A stretch of 64,000 nucleotides of DNA from Serilophus lunatus. Lineage: Eukaryota > Chordata > Aves > Passeriformes > Eurylaimidae. Both the position numbers and the translations under genes were made by a program. Of the stretch, positions 38,212 through 50,053 are shown piece after piece. The DNA lies in contig VXBA01005913.1 in the NCBI GenBank assembly GCA_013399895.1, positions 943,845 to 1,007,844 on the forward strand, written 5' to 3'. Numbering within the stretch: the stretch's first letter is position 1; each line of letters begins with the position of its first letter. The notes under the pieces are model-generated. The model saw only the letters and a list, made by a program, of their open reading frames with translations. It was not told where the DNA came from and ran no database searches.

Positions 38212-41200
38212 GCCTGAAACAACCAGCTGCTATCTCTAAGTAGGAGTGAATGCTTGGTCTCATGCATCATTTATTTGATGCACAGATTGAGTCAAAATGG
38301 CATCCCAAGTGGACATCTCCATGGTTGTTTATGGCTTTTAGCAGTCTCAGGAAACTGCAGTACTAATGTTACTGAAATTCTTGGATGTACCAGTGCTGTC
38401 ACTTCAGGAGCCATTGTTCTGGTGTGTGAAAGGCTGCAGAGTGTTTGTCTGATACAGAGACATCGCACAACCGTTTGTGCTAAGATGTGCTGCGCTTTTC
38501 TCGATGTGAATCTCACTTCTGCCATGATAGCTCTTGATAGACTGCACGAACAATTTTAGTTAGAGATATTTAAGATTAGTTCAATGCAAGTATGAACACA
38601 GTGTGAATTTTGAGTTATCTCTGATTTGCAGGATCTGTTATGACCATTGGGCTAATGCTGCTCATATAGAAGGGCTCACCTGCTGTATTTATAAGAAAGG
38701 GTTGTTCAGTAATGTGACTGCCCTTGTTAAACCTTCTTGTTCAAGCCCTCCCAGACAGATTAAGTAATATTGTTTTCAATTTGCTCTTGGAGAAGCTAAA
38801 TGTAGTGAAAGAGAACTGAAAACAGTGGTATTGAATCTGGTCTTTGAAGGCAGAAGATGATTCCTCTGGATTTTGAGCAAGTCTTTGTTGTTCAATTTGT
38901 GTTTTCCACTTCTATAACTGTGGCTTCTCAAATAATATAAGTCCTTTAAAGTGAAATTAATCTAAACCTAGAATTCAGGTGGTTGTTGTAGGATACTGAT
39001 ATTTCTCATTTGCCTGTACAGAAGCGGTTTTGTGCAAGGCAGCCTCCACTGCCTGCTGAAGCTGTGTTTTTGGCTGTTTCTTCTGAATTATTTGGAAACT
39101 GACGAGGACATCATGAGCCTGAATAACTGTTGTGGCTTTATAATTTACTTCTGTGAAATACTGATCAAAGTGATAGCTTCAACTGTTGTAGGATGTGCCT
39201 GCCTCTCTCCTTACCTCCTAAGATCCTAAAGCAGGAGTAAATGATGTAGTTATGGTGTTCAGAGGCACAATATTTGGTTTGCAGGGGCAGCGAGTCTTCA
39301 GCTCTTGTTTTTCACAGACTGTCTGGTTTCCAGTGCAGTTCCCAGGGCATTTGTGTGCAGCTTGGAAGGAAGCCTGGATGGGCTGCTGGATCACCACTAG
39401 GATGCAGAAGTGCTGGAGGGGTAGCAGGGTGTAGAGGAGCAGTCCTGGCCACAGAGTGATCCATAAGGCTTCTCCCTTGCATTTTGCCACAGTCAGGAGT
39501 TAGATGTCTGCTACTGTGGCCATGTTGCATTTAGGCCCATCCTGGGCATGCCTGAACCTCAGTGCCAGCTTCTACTTTCCTTTCTGAAAGCCAGGTCTTG
39601 CATTCAGGTATTTGTATAAAAGTGTCTATGGTTGTACCCAGTGTTAAGCTGGTGTCCATCCTTGATTCAGAGGTTGCTGATTGCTGTGAGCACATGGCTT
39701 GGTTGTGTGGTTGTCTGTTCCTAGAATTGAACTGAGCTGGCTCCTCTTTGTTGGGAACCGTGCTTCTCTGCTGTGGGGCTGCTCAGTTAAACTGCAGAGG
39801 AATAGAGAGGAGGAGGGGTGGTGAATGATATGAAATATTTGTTGTAGGGACATCTAAGTTTTGATGGAAATTGGAATTGATTATCTTGGTGTGCTTAATT
39901 AAAGGATGAACAAAAAGTGCAGTTTTATTCTTAGTGGTATAGCTTGTGACGATTCTGTCATGGACTCATTATCAGAAGCGAACATGTGGCAGGAGGAGTT
40001 CAGCCACGTGGTCCCGTGGGCAGCAGGTGAGCACTGTGCCGGTCGCAGGGCTCGGTACCACCAAGGTCTTGAGGTGCAGCTCATTGTGTGTGCCCTTCTC
40101 TGCTGGGTCTCAGGTCAGACCTGCATAATCTCTTTTTTCTTACTTCATCTCCTCTGTTTCCTCCTTGGTTCTCTATCTCAAGTAGAGCAGTTTTTTGTTT
40201 AAGTGATTGCTTTTGTTTGCAGGCCATGAGCAAGGTGCTGTTGCCCTGCCTGTGTACCTGCTCAAAAGTCAGCTTCAGGCAATGTGTTCTTCTAGCCCTG
40301 CATACAGGGAAGAATTCTTGAGTCATATTGAACTATCTCTTGATTAGGCAATGCCAGCACCTTTGCTGCTCAGCAGAAGGCTTGACTGGGTGGGCTGCAT
40401 CCTACACCAGCCATGGAAGATGTCTATTCACCCTCCAACACAAAACATGCTGTTTTCTTTCCTGCAGTATTTGCACTTCACAGATATTTCTCCTGCTCCA
40501 TACCGTGAAAATTAATGCTATTTTTTTGTCATGCTTTCTTCTGTCTTGATCAAATGTTTGTGTATAAGACTTGATTAGTTAAAGCATTCAGGCAAAATTA
40601 ACTGAAGTATAGCCTGCCTTTTTTATGACAAAACAAATCATGAGGCAGTTGGAGTGGAATCAGTGTTTATCTTGCTCACAAATGAAGGGTCAGAATAATA
40701 CTCTGCACATTGTTATTGTTTTCTTTCCTTGTAGTACTTTGGGGTGCACCAAGTCCCTTAGTATGCAGCAGACATCATCAAAAGCTAGCCTGACAAACAG
40801 CCTGAGACACTTCTTTCAGTATTTGCTTATTCTTAATGGCTTTTTAGTGGATCAGTTGAGTAATTTCAGCAACAAGTTTCCAGAAGATTGTGGATTACCA
40901 TTAGCTTTTGTATATATTTAAGAACTCTTTTTCCTCTGCTTCTTACCTGGCAGCTGTAAATGTATTTTGCCTCTGACTGACTCTGCAATCTGGATGTTTA
41001 AATGAGGACACTGGCAAAATTATCTCTGTTATCACCACTATTCATTAACTCTCGATAGCACTAGTTGTTCTCTTATAGCATTTTGTGATGGGTAACATTA
41101 CCCATTTGCCCAATTTGCCTAAGAGCAGAGTGCCCCTGTTGCTTTCCTCTAAAGACATTGGCAGGACCAGAACAAATGCCTCCTCGAGGTGGAGAGCAGT

Positions 41201-41699
41201 GGTCTGTCCAGGGTAGGCATGAGGGGATTTTTTCCTTGTGCAGACTATGACGGGACTTCAGGTGAAGGCTGTGTAGCCTTGTGCCTATGTCCTGCCCTTC
41301 AGGCTTCCTGGGCTTTCCTCAGCCCACTAGGACAGCCCTCAAGCTCCTGGGTGATCAGAGGAAGACATGTTACCTCTGGTAGGAAATTCATAGTGTGTGT
41401 TGTTTAATATAAAAAAACAAGGATTGCACTGGGGCAAATCAGTCTGGAAACTGTCCTGGCTATGTGATCCTAGGTCTCTGTTTTCTGCAAAATATATGTT
41501 GTCCTTTTCTCTCACTGTTTTCATATCAGAGTAATAGTCTGTATTTTTGTCCCACCAATTTATTTCAACCTGTGAAGAAATGGAGATCTCTAGCTTTTTT
41601 CTCACCACCTAACAATCCAGCAGAACAGACAGTTTGGTGACACTGATCATGAAAGTGCTGAATCAAGCTGTGCAAACATCTGCAGAGTCTTCTGGGCTT
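38212..41699. other. Noncoding stretch, no supported gene
   Basis: Unique, moderately GC-rich DNA. Several short overlapping frames occur on both strands at 39218-39530 and 39899-40326. None shows a known domain, and start and stop positions are not supported by splice or promoter signals. Confidence 0.45.
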
Positions 41700-42020
41700 G
41701 GTGTCTGTTGCAGGCTCAGTAGCTGTATCATCATGGATTATATATAAATAGCCCCAGGACAGAGGTTTGATTAAGGGGCTGAAGAGACCTGCTGCTTTGG
41801 GTCCCTACCAGTCGCTGGGGATGTGGCCAGCAGTGCTGCTGCAGAGTGACATAGCTGTGCCCTCTGCCACCAGGGTGTCAGGACTTTGCTCCAGGAATGA
41901 ACCCTGAAAAAGGGCAAGGCACCTGGGGCTGGTCAGGTCAGACCCTTGAAAACTCAGGGGGTGGTCCAGGCTGTAAATTCTAGTTAATAAACACTCTGCT
42001 TTACTGGTGGAACAATGTGT
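41700..42020 (+). other. LTR-like segment with TATA and poly(A) signals
   Basis: A strong TATA-type sequence (TATATAAATAGCC, starting near 41740) is followed about 245 bases later by AATAAA (41986-41991) and a T-rich downstream stretch. This TATA to poly(A) spacing is what a solo LTR shows. No clear TG...CA ends, target-site duplication or family match is visible, so it may be chance. The part between is GC-richer than its surroundings. Confidence 0.25.
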
Positions 42021-43715
42021 GAGGTCTTTAAAATTCTTTATTTGCCATCCTAATTGTACTACAAGTCAGTGTCACCTTTTTGGGTTTATTTTCTTCTCTT
42101 TGATCCTCAGATTATTCCTGCAAATCAAGAGGAAATAATTCTGACAATCATTTATCGAAGGTAGCTAATAAAACAATGGAAGGATGTAGGCTGAGGCATA
42201 AATGGGATATTGTGACAGATGTAGATGATTATTAACCAGCCAATGTTTCCGCAAGGAATTCTAATCATAAACACAGCATGGAGTAAATCTGGGTGTATTA
42301 ATAGCAAAGATTTTGTGGAAAATCTGAATGTGGGCTTTTTCTTTAACATCCCATTTCCTGCTTTAATTGATAGGGTGTGAAGCTTTCATACAAATAATTT
42401 GGAAAACATTATGTTACATCTCTGACATTAAGTACATGGTATAGGCCAGGAACGCCATGTTGTGAAGGATTTCTTGAAAAGGACAATTATAGTGGTGCTT
42501 TTTTAGAGATGTGACTAGTGACAAACACTAAACTCGGTAATATAATAAAGCCAAGCAGCTGTGGTAGAAGAGTATGTATTTGTGCCTATATGTGACTTTG
42601 CAAGAAGGAGGAAGATATCAGACAGCGATCATTATGCTGCAAAACTTGTGGGCTATGCTTACAATTTTTCCCTGGCTTTCTATCAAAAGTCCTCTTATTT
42701 ACTCTCAGTCTCATATTGTCCTGCTTTTTTTTTTTTTNAAATAAAGTGCTAGGTTTATACCATAATCACTGGGTCAGAGTTGACATATTCTAAATGTGCA
42801 CCTTGCTTTTTGAAGCTCTGGTAAAGTTTTGGCCCATCACTCTCCTTTTCTGAATTTATGAGGGGAGAATAAGTAGGTTAAACAGAAATTACCTAAATCA
42901 AGCCATGAAAACTATTTAACATCTTATACCTCAGCTCTGCAAATATTGAGTTTTGATACCATTTATAATCATCAACAGTTTGTTTCTTTTATAACAGCTG
43001 TTTTTGAAGTGTAGAGTGGTTCCTGGCAGTGGGAATAGAAAATGTTGAGGAAAGGAAATATCATTATATTGTTCTAATACATTAAAAAGGCACTATGATT
43101 GCCAATGCACATGTTGTTTTTATAATAATTTGTATTCTGCTAGTATCACCCAATATATTTCAGATATTTTGTGACAGGAAAGGACCAACCTTAGAATTTG
43201 AAAATAAAGCAAACCAGAAGTTTAATCAAAAGATATGGACAGGAACCACTGGTAATCCCCATCACTCCAGGAACATGATATAAACTGTAAAGCCAAAGGC
43301 GACCAGCAGTATCAAACTCATAGTGGTTCTTCTCTCTGTAGCATCTGTTTTCTGCAGAAACACCGATAAGTCCACATGATACTTTCTGTGTATGGACTCT
43401 CCTAGCTCCAAAGTCTGTTCTCTAGTGGCTAATTAAGAAAAAACTTCATTATTCTTGATTTAAATTCTTTTTCTTTTCTTTTTCTTCCTCCACCCCTACC
43501 CCAAGTTGTTGCTGCTAACAAAGTCTTAAACAGTCTGTGCCAAGTGGAATTGTTCAATTATTGGCACTTTTGGTCTTTCCTTCGAATAAACAGAGCCTTC
43601 CTGATGACAGGGCAGTTCCTCAGGAATTCCTTTATGGTGAATTAGGCAAGGCAGTGATGAATAATTGGGAGCAAAGGACAGTCTGAGCAGCAAACCAAAT
43701 TGATTACCTAAGTCC
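42021..43715. other. Noncoding stretch with a single N
   Basis: Unique AT-rich DNA. A T13 run at 42725-42737 is followed by one undetermined base at 42738, so run length and local sequence are uncertain. No gene is supported. Confidence 0.5.
42725..42738. repeat. Poly(T) run ending in an N
   Basis: Thirteen T followed by one N. This is a sequencing-quality break in a homopolymer and has no biological meaning by itself. Confidence 0.95.
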
Positions 43716-44260
43716 TCAGCTAACTACTTTAGGGCAATTTTGGACGGGACCAATATCCTCTAAGGCATAGGTGGAGCTTAATCTTGCCCCACAGACCTGC
43801 TTTTGTTTGCAAGAAAGACCAGAAGTAATGGTTGTCAAGAAAGACCTGGTGTCTGTACAATCATGCTCAGACCTCTGGTGCATGTGAGGTGGTGGTAGCA
43901 GGACATTACTGTTACACACTGTGCAGTTCTGTGTCACTGTCTGCCTCTTCAACCTCTGCTGCCACGTGAGTGTGCTTCTGCCAGGCAGCTGGTCTTGCTG
44001 CTGGTTTGACATGGTAGCCTTCTGCCTTGGCATGTCTGCAGTGGTTCCAGCAGGCCACAGATTTGCCACACAGCCATTCACCATCCAGGTGCTCAAGGAG
44101 TCCAGGAGCTGGAGAATCCAGTCCAACCTGCTCATGCCTTTGGTTACTTCCATGCTCCAGCTCAGAGCATGCACCTGTCAGGGGAACACAGCAACAGTAT
44201 TTTACTATCATGCTGTGCTTCTGCCAAGAAAATCTAGAAAGACCCCTTACCAACATTTTC
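43716..44260 (-). pseudogene. Possible decayed endogenous retrovirus pol (RNase H to integrase)
   Basis: On the minus strand two overlapping frames (43716-44174, 152 codons; 43912-44310, 132 codons) together resemble the junction of RNase H and integrase in retroviral pol. The 152-codon frame has an Asp-Ser pair followed by a Trp/Val/Asn-Gly pattern near 44050-44105, like the last catalytic region of RNase H. It also has a His-x4-His pair near 43878-43893, like the integrase zinc-binding region, and an Asp-Ile-Gly-Pro stretch near 43755. The paired cysteines expected after the His-x4-His are not intact. The order is right but the spacing is shorter than in intact elements, and the signal moves between frames, so deletions and frameshifts are implied. 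Similarity is weak, and chance remains possible. No flanking LTRs in the same orientation are seen. Confidence 0.35.
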
Positions 44261-47200
44261 TGTCTATAGGAAACTTGTGTCCTGCCGTACCTTGTTATAG
44301 AAGAGAACAAAGCATCATAGTGTGAGCTGTTTTTAAATGCACTTTATTTGATAACAGCCTAATGTGCTCCCTACTGTCTTGAGAGAATTGTCATTCCCAG
44401 CAGTTATTTCTTTTATTTTTTCCTTTAACTCTCTCTGGCTACTGAGGCTACCACTGTAACAGTAGAGCATCAAACCAGTCTGTAGGAGTGTAGAGCGTGA
44501 TCTCCCCACAGTGTGACCTGTAAAAAAAATAGCATGCTGTCTGATCACTATCTTGAAAGGCTAAGGTGAATCAAAAGTTGTTTATTACACACGGTTTTTG
44601 TTCTTCCACTGCCCTTTCATCTCTTCTGACTAGTCTCCTCAAGATTTGTTTAAAGTAGATCTCGTTGTTACCCATCTGGTTACATTTGAAGAGACTCTGC
44701 ATTTAATATTGGTTGCTGCTCCCTGGTGAACACTTTTGGGATGTGACTGAAGATAGAATGAGGAAATGGGATGTGGGACTCGGGATGAGAGCAGAAGAGG
44801 GAGTGATGATTTCAGCCGACCCTACTTGCATTGCCAGCTCACTATGCTGCTAAAAAGTTACTTCAGCACTGTCTGGTATTTTCAGGGTTAAGTTTATGAT
44901 AAAATATTCGACTTCTCTTGGAAACTATTCAGACAATGCAAAATAAGCTTTGAAATGGATTTAAAAGCACCCCCACTGTTTCTTTCCAAAGAGCATAGAC
45001 TTGGATGGGTACATCTTGGTTCCCGTGCTACTAGAGCAGAGCAGCAGTCAAAGTGGCAGTGGTCAGGCTGGGGAGATTTCCAGGCAGTTTCCAGTTTTGC
45101 AGCCCCTTGCTCCTTACCTTTCCTCTGAAAGAAGACAGTTCAAAAGGTGCCAAGCATCAAGGGTAACATGAGTTCAAAACCTTTAATCACATCTGCACTT
45201 CAGGTGCTAATATGGCACAGAAATTCAGTGCCTGCTGGTGAATAATTTTGTTTTCTGATTATTTGTTTATTTTACAAAGTTTCATTTTATTTTTTGTTTT
45301 AAATGGAATGTTCCAGGGGGAAGGAGCAGCAGATGAAAGATACATGTGATGGCAGTTTCTCAGTTCCTGAGCTCCCTTGTAGCAAACTGCCATGGACTGT
45401 TTGAATTTGCTCTTGATTTTCAGCTTCCTGCAAGCAGTGTCAAGTCTCAAGATAACCAGCAATTTCTGAAAGAGTAACTTTTTTCGTGGAGAAAAGAGGA
45501 AGGAGAAAAGTGGTGCAAAGCTGTATTTCATTATCTTGGATATATTGAACAGAAGTGAGTTGTGACACTAGCCTCTCCCTGCTTCCGGGATTAAGTTCTC
45601 AAAAATATTCTCTGGGGCAATATGCTTCCCTCCAGTAAATATTTAATTAGTTGCATGTTCATCAGAATTGAACAAGGAACTACCCTGCTGTAGATGACAC
45701 ATACTTGTTTTGGAATCTGTACTTCTTGTTCATTCAGATTGTGCAGAAATGGTAGGCAATGTGTGGAGAGATGGGAAGAGAGGAAAGGCTGGGTGGAAAA
45801 TAAAGTTCATAGACTGTCCAGATCCAGTTTTGTTTTTTTTTTGTCATGACCTTATACAGAAAGTCAGTCTGATTTGCAAGTTACCTGGTACAGAGGTCAC
45901 ACATGGAAGAGTTTGTCACATGCTAAATTTTGTATTCAGTTTCTTTACTTCTTAGTGCTGTTTGTTGGAGAAGATTATAGAAGGAGCATGGGAAGCTTGG
46001 CTGGGCTCTGGCCAAGGAGTTGCAGCTGGCCTCCTAATTAAAGAAAAAGAAAATGATATACAGGCCTGTGGGGATCTGTCAGACACAGATTTATTGGGCA
46101 GGATGGAAAGAGACTTAAAGCTATTGCCTCCTCTCAGTCACCCCCTCCCCTTACAGTGCATGTGTGCAGAGTTTCATGACACTTTTGCAGCCTTGCAAAA
46201 ATCATCATCAGTAGCACCCTTATCATCTCCGTTCTCTCTGGTTCCTCCCCAGTTTGCAGCTCCTCCAAGTTCCACTTAATGGCTGCATAATGTGGAAATA
46301 GCATGTAAGATCAATTTATCCATAGCAAAAGAAGGGATTCTACAGACTAGGACTGTTAAGTAATAGCCCAGTTACCTTTGCTGTCTCCTGGTCCTCCTCA
46401 GACATCAGTAAGGAAAAACACATCGAGACTACCATTGTCAAAAACAAGAAGAATATGCTGGCTGCTGCAGCACCAGTTAGTTGGAATAGCTAGAAAGAAA
46501 AAAATTCCCCAAACCCACAACCAAACGTTTTTCAAAAGTGAAGTGTGTTGATTTATACTGATTTCTGACATGTTTGGGACATTGCCGGGGGAGGATGAGG
46601 AAGAGGAACCAGTTCATCCTGGTTTATACCAGTTACCTAATAATCTCACAACTCTGGGGACACAGTTTGTCCCAGGCCTATCTGAAGAAAATTCATAGCT
46701 GAAAGTGAAATCCTGGCTCTGCAGGAAGTGACTTCATGCCAATTTTGGTTTAGCTGGGATTTCACCTTCAGGAATGTAAAAGAAAATAAAAAAAAAATCA
46801 TCTTTTTGAAGAGAAGAAGCATCAGTTAAACCTTAAGTACTAGTTCAACATACAGGACCTCAGTAGGATAAAGATGTGTTAAAAGTTAAACATGTGTTTA
46901 AAATACTTTTCTGAGATTTTTCAGAAATAGAAACCTGAGTGTTCCAGTTGTGTACTCTGGCTGCAGTATTCCACAGTGTATGCACCACCCTAACATATGT
47001 TTTTCAAAGCTGGGAGAACTATTGCACATTGTGCTGTTCTTCATTTCATGACACTGCTGATGCAAACCAGGACAGGAAGCTGTCTGGGATCACAATATAT
47101 CACTCCTATCTTTTTTGTTTGTTTGTTTTGTTTCTTCTCTTTGCTCAATGAAAGGAAAAAAGCAGTGAATCAAGAAAAGGAAGAAAATACTTTCAAATAC

Positions 47201-49740
47201 AAGTGGACAAATGCTTCCCTTTTGTGAGAAACTGTGCAAATTTTCTTTAGTCTTCTGTATAATGTAGCTCACAGAGACAGAAAAAAAAAAAAGAAGTAGT
47301 GTTAATAATTGTTTTATAGCTACTGCTTCCTTTTTGACCTTGCTGCCTGACTGTGATTACAGGAGAAGCTGATCAAGTAATCTCAGTAGTTGCAGCTTCC
47401 TTGGATTGTCTCTTAAGAGGAATGAAGAGCAAAAGAATAACTTTCCATCATGAAGTGTGTGCCAGTATATTTTCAAGTGTCCTTAAAAGACTTTTCTTTG
47501 GACACAATCGAGTGGATTCAAGGACCCAAGAGGCCAGACCAACAAACAGATATCAGTCTTTAAGTTGTCTGTTTTTTTAAATGAAACTCAGCTGTTGATC
47601 TCAGTAACATTTCCCATGTAAAATACTGGCATGCCTTTTGGTGCTGGTTTGCTGTTTGGGTTGTTTACATTAGGAAGCAGAGTGACCTTTAGAATTAAGC
47701 ATTTCTTTGAGGAAGCATTGTTCCTTTATGATGAATATATAAAGTCCTCCCTTCAGCAAGCAGCTGGAATCCAGCAGCAGGAGGCAGTAGGATTGATCTT
47801 TTGCTTTTTCTTAACATCCCAGTCCACTTTTCAACTATCACTTTACCAAGACAGCGCTGCCTTGATTTATCTCAGGGCCAGGACAAAAGCATTTCCCTCA
47901 ACGACCTTGAATTTCTTCAGACTCTTCCATCTGCTGGTTTGATGTTTCAGGCTTGATGTGCTTCTCCTCCTAGCAAAAGCAGAGCCCAGCCCCTGACCGG
48001 CCTTGCTTACAATCTCTATTTGCAGTCCTTACAGCTGAAATACTTTGCTTCAAAAACTGTACATGGATGAAAGGCAATTATGTTCAATTATGTTTGGTTA
48101 ATTTTTACTTGGAATAACAGTATTTTTACTTCCTTAGTTCTGGCAGGTTCATTGTCTTATAAATGCGGGTGTACATGCTACACTGTAAGTGAAATTGGTG
48201 CCTAGGGTATCAAGATGGAGCCCTTTAATGTTCTTTTCTCAGCTGCTGTGGTTTCTCATCTGTAGCTGAATAGTTAGTTGCATTGTGAAAATGCTTGTTT
48301 TCATCTAGAAAGTTAATTTGCAAGTAGCAGTGCCGTGAATTCATCACTTCCCTTGCTGTATGAAAACACATAAAGGGACTGTACCCTGTCCTTGGAGGGT
48401 TGTGTGCAATCTTTCTTTCTGTCTTCAAAATTGGGTTTATTCTGTTCTGGAAAATGACAAAAATAAGTGTTAATCTTCTTTTCAGGTGGATGTATGATTG
48501 TTCCAAGTTAAGTGGCATTGCATATAACTGCTCTTGTGAGAGGAACAGCCTTAGAAAAGGAGAGTTTTGGGGTTGCCTCCTCATGCCGTGCCTGTGCAAA
48601 GAGGCCCTCGACTGAGTGCAGCTATTGTATGAGCATGAAACAGTAAATTACATTTTGTCTGATTCCTATTATGCATTCTCATTACCTTCCTGTGTGGCCT
48701 GGGAGGGAAGTGGGGAGGGAGGACAGAGCATAACAACCCGGTTACCTCCCTGGTGGTAAACCAGAGTTTTAAATGTGAACTGATTTGGGATAGGAGAAAA
48801 ACAGACCAGCGTCTGGCATGTCTGAGTGCAGGCTTTTGCCATGTTCAAATCTTGTATATTTGTGGAGACTGGGCTTCAGTAGCACAGGAGGATTTGGAGT
48901 GACTTGTGCTGCCATGCTAAGGGTCCCCTATGTATGGTAGTAGTGAGTGTGTTAAGCTTATTTTCTACTGGGTACTAGTTGTCATCATAGAGCTGGGTTG
49001 GTTCTCTATGGTTATTTACCATGCAAAATCTTGGTTTGCAACTGAGAAGCTGTCATCTTAGTTATATTTTTTTTTTCTTTGCTTATCAGTAAGTCACATT
49101 ATAAGGAATCATTCTATTTAAACCTTTGACCTAATTTTACCAAACTGTTCATTTGGCACTTTCGTGTGTACATTTACACTTGATGTTTTCATGGCTTACA
49201 AATCTGTTAATTGTGATAAGTTCTATTTTTTTTTTTGAGATTTGTATTATATATAAAATGAATAAACAATGTATTTTATTTGATTGGCTGGAATGTCTTA
49301 AGTGTGGTGGCTACAAGAGCAGAACAGAGAAAGTTTATCAAAATATGCAGTTATTTAACTGAACTAACAGAAATTGTTTCAAATGGCCCATGACATTTTC
49401 TTTCTAGCCCCTTCCACACCACACAGTCAGGCTGCTGCCAGTGGGGAGAGAAGCTAGAAATCCGCAGAGTTCTAATGTTCCAGTACCACTATCTAGAGAT
49501 ACTGGAGATATCCTCCAGCCTCTTAAGAAAAGAGAAAATTATAAGTATGGAGACAACTAAATGATACCTGGGTGACATGTGATGTTGGCCAAAGATGAAT
49601 TTATTGCAGAAGAAAAGTAGGACAGTGATGAGCATTTGAGGACAGAGCTGAGTAAAAAGGTTACAATTTGCCTGGTGCAAGATGTTTTTTAATGTAAGTA
49701 AAAAGGAGGCACACTAAGATATGTGGTCTGAGCACCAGAG
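44261..49740. other. Noncoding stretch, no supported gene
   Basis: Unique DNA. The plus frame 47353-47580 is preceded by a good acceptor-like tract but has no donor. The plus frame 45962-46279 (105 codons) and the minus frame 48225-48599 (124 codons) have no recognisable domain. A short A/C tract lies at 46506-46526, and a (GTTT)n-like run at 47115-47130. Confidence 0.45.
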
Positions 49741-49767
49741 GTGGGGTGTTTTTTTTGGTTTTTTTAA
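49741..49767 (-). repeat. G/T-only tract
   Basis: GTGGGGTG followed by T8GGT7. It is the inverse orientation of the A/C tract 220 bases to the right. Confidence 0.75.
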
Positions 49768-49982
49768 TAGCATAATTTTGGCAAAATCAATTGTCTTAAT
49801 AGACTTCTCTCATCCCACACTCTACAGTTTGCTGAAAACTGTGAACACTGAGCAATTGTGAATTTTTTCCATGTCTTGATAACAATTTTATGAACCGATT
49901 AATGACCTATATTACTATAGATGCAGATTTCCCCTTCTATCTGCTGGTTGTGCAGGTAAAACTAGCATAGATTCGGCTTTTG

Positions 49983-50053
49983 CAAAAAACCAAATAAAAC
50001 CCCACAAAAAAACCCAACACAAAAATCAAAAAAACAACCACACCAAAACCCAG
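49983..50053 (+). repeat. A/C-only low-complexity tract
   Basis: About 70 bases made nearly only of A and C (two T), with repeated CCCA and ACCA runs. The opposite strand is G/T-only. It is the longest gap-free tract of this type in the window. Confidence 0.88.

Noticed and set aside
39218..39530. Cysteine- and leucine-rich minus-strand frames suspected as a membrane protein exon
   Set aside because: Overlapping frames on both strands, no splice sites and no family match.
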